From Candidatus Daviesbacteria bacterium GW2011_GWA2_42_7 (GTDB lineage Bacteria > Patescibacteriota > Microgenomatia > Daviesbacterales > UBA10151), in assembly GCA_000997105.1 (NCBI GenBank), contig LCEJ01000023.1:1-8209 (forward strand): a DNA stretch of 8,209 bases, given 5' to 3'. Position numbers and translations under genes: made by a program. This document shows positions 6,406 to 8,209 of the stretch, in pieces (position 1 is the first letter of the stretch; every line of letters begins with the position of its first letter). The notes below the pieces were generated by a model. The model was not told the DNA's origin. It searched no databases and saw only the letters and a program-made list of their open reading frames with translations.

Positions 6406-6414
6406 ATTATATCA
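6406..6414 (-). promoter_or_regulatory. Extended -10 promoter of alaS; leaderless start
   Basis: The minus strand reads TGATATAAT, a perfect extended -10, ending 3 nt before ATG 6402. With standard spacing, +1 is 6399, exactly the A of the second ATG in ATGATG. Translation therefore probably starts at 6399 on a fully leaderless mRNA. No good -35 is visible. Confidence 0.62.
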
Positions 6415-6444
6415 TTTTGGCCTGTGTAGTGGACTTGGCTAATA

Positions 6445-6472
6445 TTGTAGGAGGTGCTAAACTAAGTATAAT
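6445..6472 (+). promoter_or_regulatory. Promoter of the PilM-like gene
   Basis: TATAAT (6467-6472) has a weak -35-like TTGTAG (6445-6450) at 16 bp. The predicted start is near 6479, giving a 27-nt leader, longer than at the other genes in the window. It lies back to back with the alaS promoter in the 103-bp divergent gap. Confidence 0.5.
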
Positions 6473-6479
6473 GATTTTA

Positions 6480-6495
6480 CCCCCAAAAGCGGGGG
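6480..6495 (+). promoter_or_regulatory. GC hairpin at the 5' end of the PilM-like mRNA
   Basis: CCCCC (6480-6484) pairs with GGGGG (6491-6495) over a 6-nt loop. If the promoter is right, the hairpin starts at nucleotide +2 of the mRNA. The G-run, 10 nt before ATG 6506, is the only SD-like purine stretch near the start and would be hidden in the stem. It may stabilise the 5' end or tune translation; this is inference. No T-tract follows. Confidence 0.4.
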
Positions 6496-6505
6496 AACTT
6501 TCCTG

Positions 6506-8209
6506 ATGAGCTTTCTAGATAAGATTACTGCCCAACTGCCAATAGGTAAAAAGTCCGAAAGTACGGAGTATCTTTTTGCCTTAAATATCGGTTTATCAGA
6601 GGTGACTGCAGCCGTCTGGGGTATTTTTGGCCAAAGCATTGATATTTTAGGCCAGGCAGAGTCTCCCTATAAAGACAGTGAGGATTTAATGGAAAAGGCT
6701 TATCAGATGCTGGATAAGTCGATCGGGGCCTTGGAGATCGAACCGCAAAAAATTCTTTTTGGTGTGCCGGATGCCTGGAGTTTGGATGACAGCTTAAAAG
6801 AGCCATATCTTAAACTTTTGCGGAAGATGCTCAAAGAGTATGACCTTTCGGCCGTTGCTTATGTCACTACAACTAATGCTGTATCATACCTTCTCCAGAA
6901 GCAGGAAGGGGTACCTCCGACAGCAATCCTTTTAGGGATAGGTGATTTTGTCGAGGTGACATTGGTTAAAGGGGGGAAGATTATAGGGACCAGGGTTGTC
7001 AAAAGGGAAGATGCTCTTTTTGGCAATATCGAAGAGGCTTTAAGACAGTTTACCGAAGTTGAAGTATTACCCTCTAAGATCCTACTTTATCCCACAAAGG
7101 CCGGTGAGGATACTAATAAACTTCTTGATGATTTAATGTCGTATCCCTGGATGCAGAGGTTATCTTTTTTACATTTTCCTAAGATAGAAGTTTTATCAGA
7201 TAACGTCACTGTGGAATCAATTATTTTATCCGCTGCCTCAGAGCTTAACCCCCAGGTTAGCTTAAAACACAGCTTTGCTGCCAGTAAGCAAGGTATATAT
7301 TCGCCTACATCAGGCCAGCGGGAGTTGGGGCATACCAGGCATTTGCAGGACTCTAAGGAGTTAGGGTTTGTCAAAGGGGATATTAAAAAGCAGGCTGAAG
7401 AGGCTGATGAGGCAGGAGAGGAAACGGTAGGGTCCAAAAAAGGCCACGGTTTAAGCCGGCTGTCACGGCAAGCAGAGGTCGAGTTGGAAGATGATAATTT
7501 AGTCTCTCCGGAGATAGAGGAAGAAGTTGCTTTTTTTGATGATGAAAAGCCTTTTGTAAAACGCACAGCGATACCGGTGGAAGTTGAAGAGGGAGAGAAA
7601 GAAACTTTCTTCGGAAAAAGTAGTGGCCCGGCAGCTATATTGAGTGTTTTTTTAAAGAAGCTGCCTCCTATGCCAAAGTTCGGCAAGTTTGCAGGCAGTA
7701 AACTGATTATCGCTCCTATATTTCTGGTACTTTTGGTGGCAGCATACCTTTTACTGGTGAAGGCGACAGTAACAGTATTTGTAGAACCGCAGGTTTTAGA
7801 ACGTGATACGGAAGTGGTGGCTGATCCGAAGGTCTCAGAGGTTAACGAGGGGCAAAAAGTGATCCCCGGTTCTATAGTGGAGACTACGGTTTCCGGATCA
7901 GGTAAAGCAACTGCCACAGGTACCAAGCAAATTGGTGACCCTGCCAAGGGGAAAGTGGTAATTTACAATAAAACATCTGCACCACGCACTTTTTCCCAGG
8001 GGACTGTCCTTTTAAGTTCAAGTAACCTTAAGTTCACACTTGAATCGTCTGTGACTGTGGCTTCCCAGTCGGCTGTTGAGGGTGGGATCGCCTTTGGTAA
8101 GGCAACAGCGCCGGTCACTGCCGGTGCCATAGGGCCGGAGTCCAACCTTTTAGGCGGGACAGAACTTACAGTATCCCAATTACCATCATCTTCTTACAGC
8201 GCAAAAGTG
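6506..8209 (+). CDS. PilM/FtsA-like degenerate actin-fold protein with TM and surface domain (3' end outside window)
   Basis: The frame is open to the window edge: 568 residues with no stop. Residues 23-250 resemble an actin-like ASKHA domain of the PilM/FtsA kind: strand-turn pattern EYLFALNIGLSEVTAAVWG at 21-39, a second AILLGIGDFVEVTLVKGGKI at 140-159, and a helical finish VESIILSAASEL. The usual nucleotide-binding residues are absent. A highly charged linker spans about 275-395 (QAEEADEAGEE, EVELEDD, EVEEGEKE). One transmembrane helix lies at 400-418 (IIAPIFLVLLVAAYLLLV). The outer part, from 420, is beta-rich. GDPAKGKVVIYNKTSAPRTF, GTVLLSSSNLKFTLESSVTV and VTAGAIGPESNLLGGTEL resemble the baseplate-J-like/repeat domains of CPR surface proteins. 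It may be an envelope or type IV pilus-related anchor, but no pil genes are visible. ATG 6506 is the first start after the in-frame TAA at 6458. Confidence 0.72.
   Translation, partial: MSFLDKITAQLPIGKKSESTEYLFALNIGLSEVTAAVWGIFGQSIDILGQAESPYKDSEDLMEKAYQMLDKSIGALEIEPQKILFGVPDAWSLDDSLKEPYLKLLRKMLKEYDLSAVAYVTTTNAVSYLLQKQEGVPPTAILLGIGDFVEVTLVKGGKIIGTRVVKREDALFGNIEEALRQFTEVEVLPSKILLYPTKAGEDTNKLLDDLMSYPWMQRLSFLHFPKIEVLSDNVTVESIILSAASELNPQVSLKHSFAASKQGIYSPTSGQRELGHTRHLQDSKELGFVKGDIKKQAEEADEAGEETVGSKKGHGLSRLSRQAEVELEDDNLVSPEIEEEVAFFDDEKPFVKRTAIPVEVEEGEKETFFGKSSGPAAILSVFLKKLPPMPKFGKFAGSKLIIAPIFLVLLVAAYLLLVKATVTVFVEPQVLERDTEVVADPKVSEVNEGQKVIPGSIVETTVSGSGKATATGTKQIGDPAKGKVVIYNKTSAPRTFSQGTVLLSSSNLKFTLESSVTVASQSAVEGGIAFGKATAPVTAGAIGPESNLLGGTELTVSQLPSSSYSAKV

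Noticed and set aside
7087..7947. 286-residue minus-strand frame
   Set aside because: It is the antisense shadow of the PilM-like gene; serine/threonine-rich with no motif, while the plus frame has a clear domain plan.

Overview
The window looks like chromosomal DNA of a Patescibacteria/CPR bacterium, most likely of the Microgenomates type. This rests on protein character, not on a search: an AlaRS of about 605 residues that ends after the editing domain, a RodZ-like HTH-TM-Ig protein, a degenerate actin-like/PilM-like protein joined to an extracytoplasmic baseplate-J-like domain, compact gene packing, and starts that lack Shine-Dalgarno sequences. No mobile element, RNA gene or CRISPR array was seen.

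Layout, left to right: the 3' end of an RNase J gene (1-324, +); a complete ftsK/spoIIIE-type DNA translocase (373-2463, +); an unrecognised 204-residue protein on the opposite strand (2460-3074, -), tail to tail with ftsK; a small coiled-coil protein gene (3187-3448, -) that appears frameshifted by an insertion of about 31 nt; a rodZ-like gene (3592-4230, +); an inverted/heptad repeat; a small single-pass membrane protein (4301-4588, +); alaS (4585-6402, -), tail to tail with it; and, divergent from alaS, a large open reading frame that runs off the end (6506-8209, +), encoding a PilM/FtsA-like domain, a transmembrane segment and a surface domain.

The genes are mostly housekeeping: mRNA decay, chromosome segregation, cell-shape or envelope organisation, tRNA charging, and an envelope/pilus-like component. 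They are not one pathway. Three aspects are the most interesting. (1) A repeated promoter architecture: a TATAAT box, often an extended TGnTATAAT, lies only 3-17 nt before the start codon of four genes, predicting leaderless or nearly leaderless mRNAs. (2) Small palindromic insertions occur inside genes: an in-frame 'HPERSEGS' repeat next to the zinc site of AlaRS, and an out-of-frame palindrome in the coiled-coil gene. (3) Both convergent gene pairs end on the same 4-bp TTAA, which supplies both stop codons. I see no clear defence or other new multi-gene system here.
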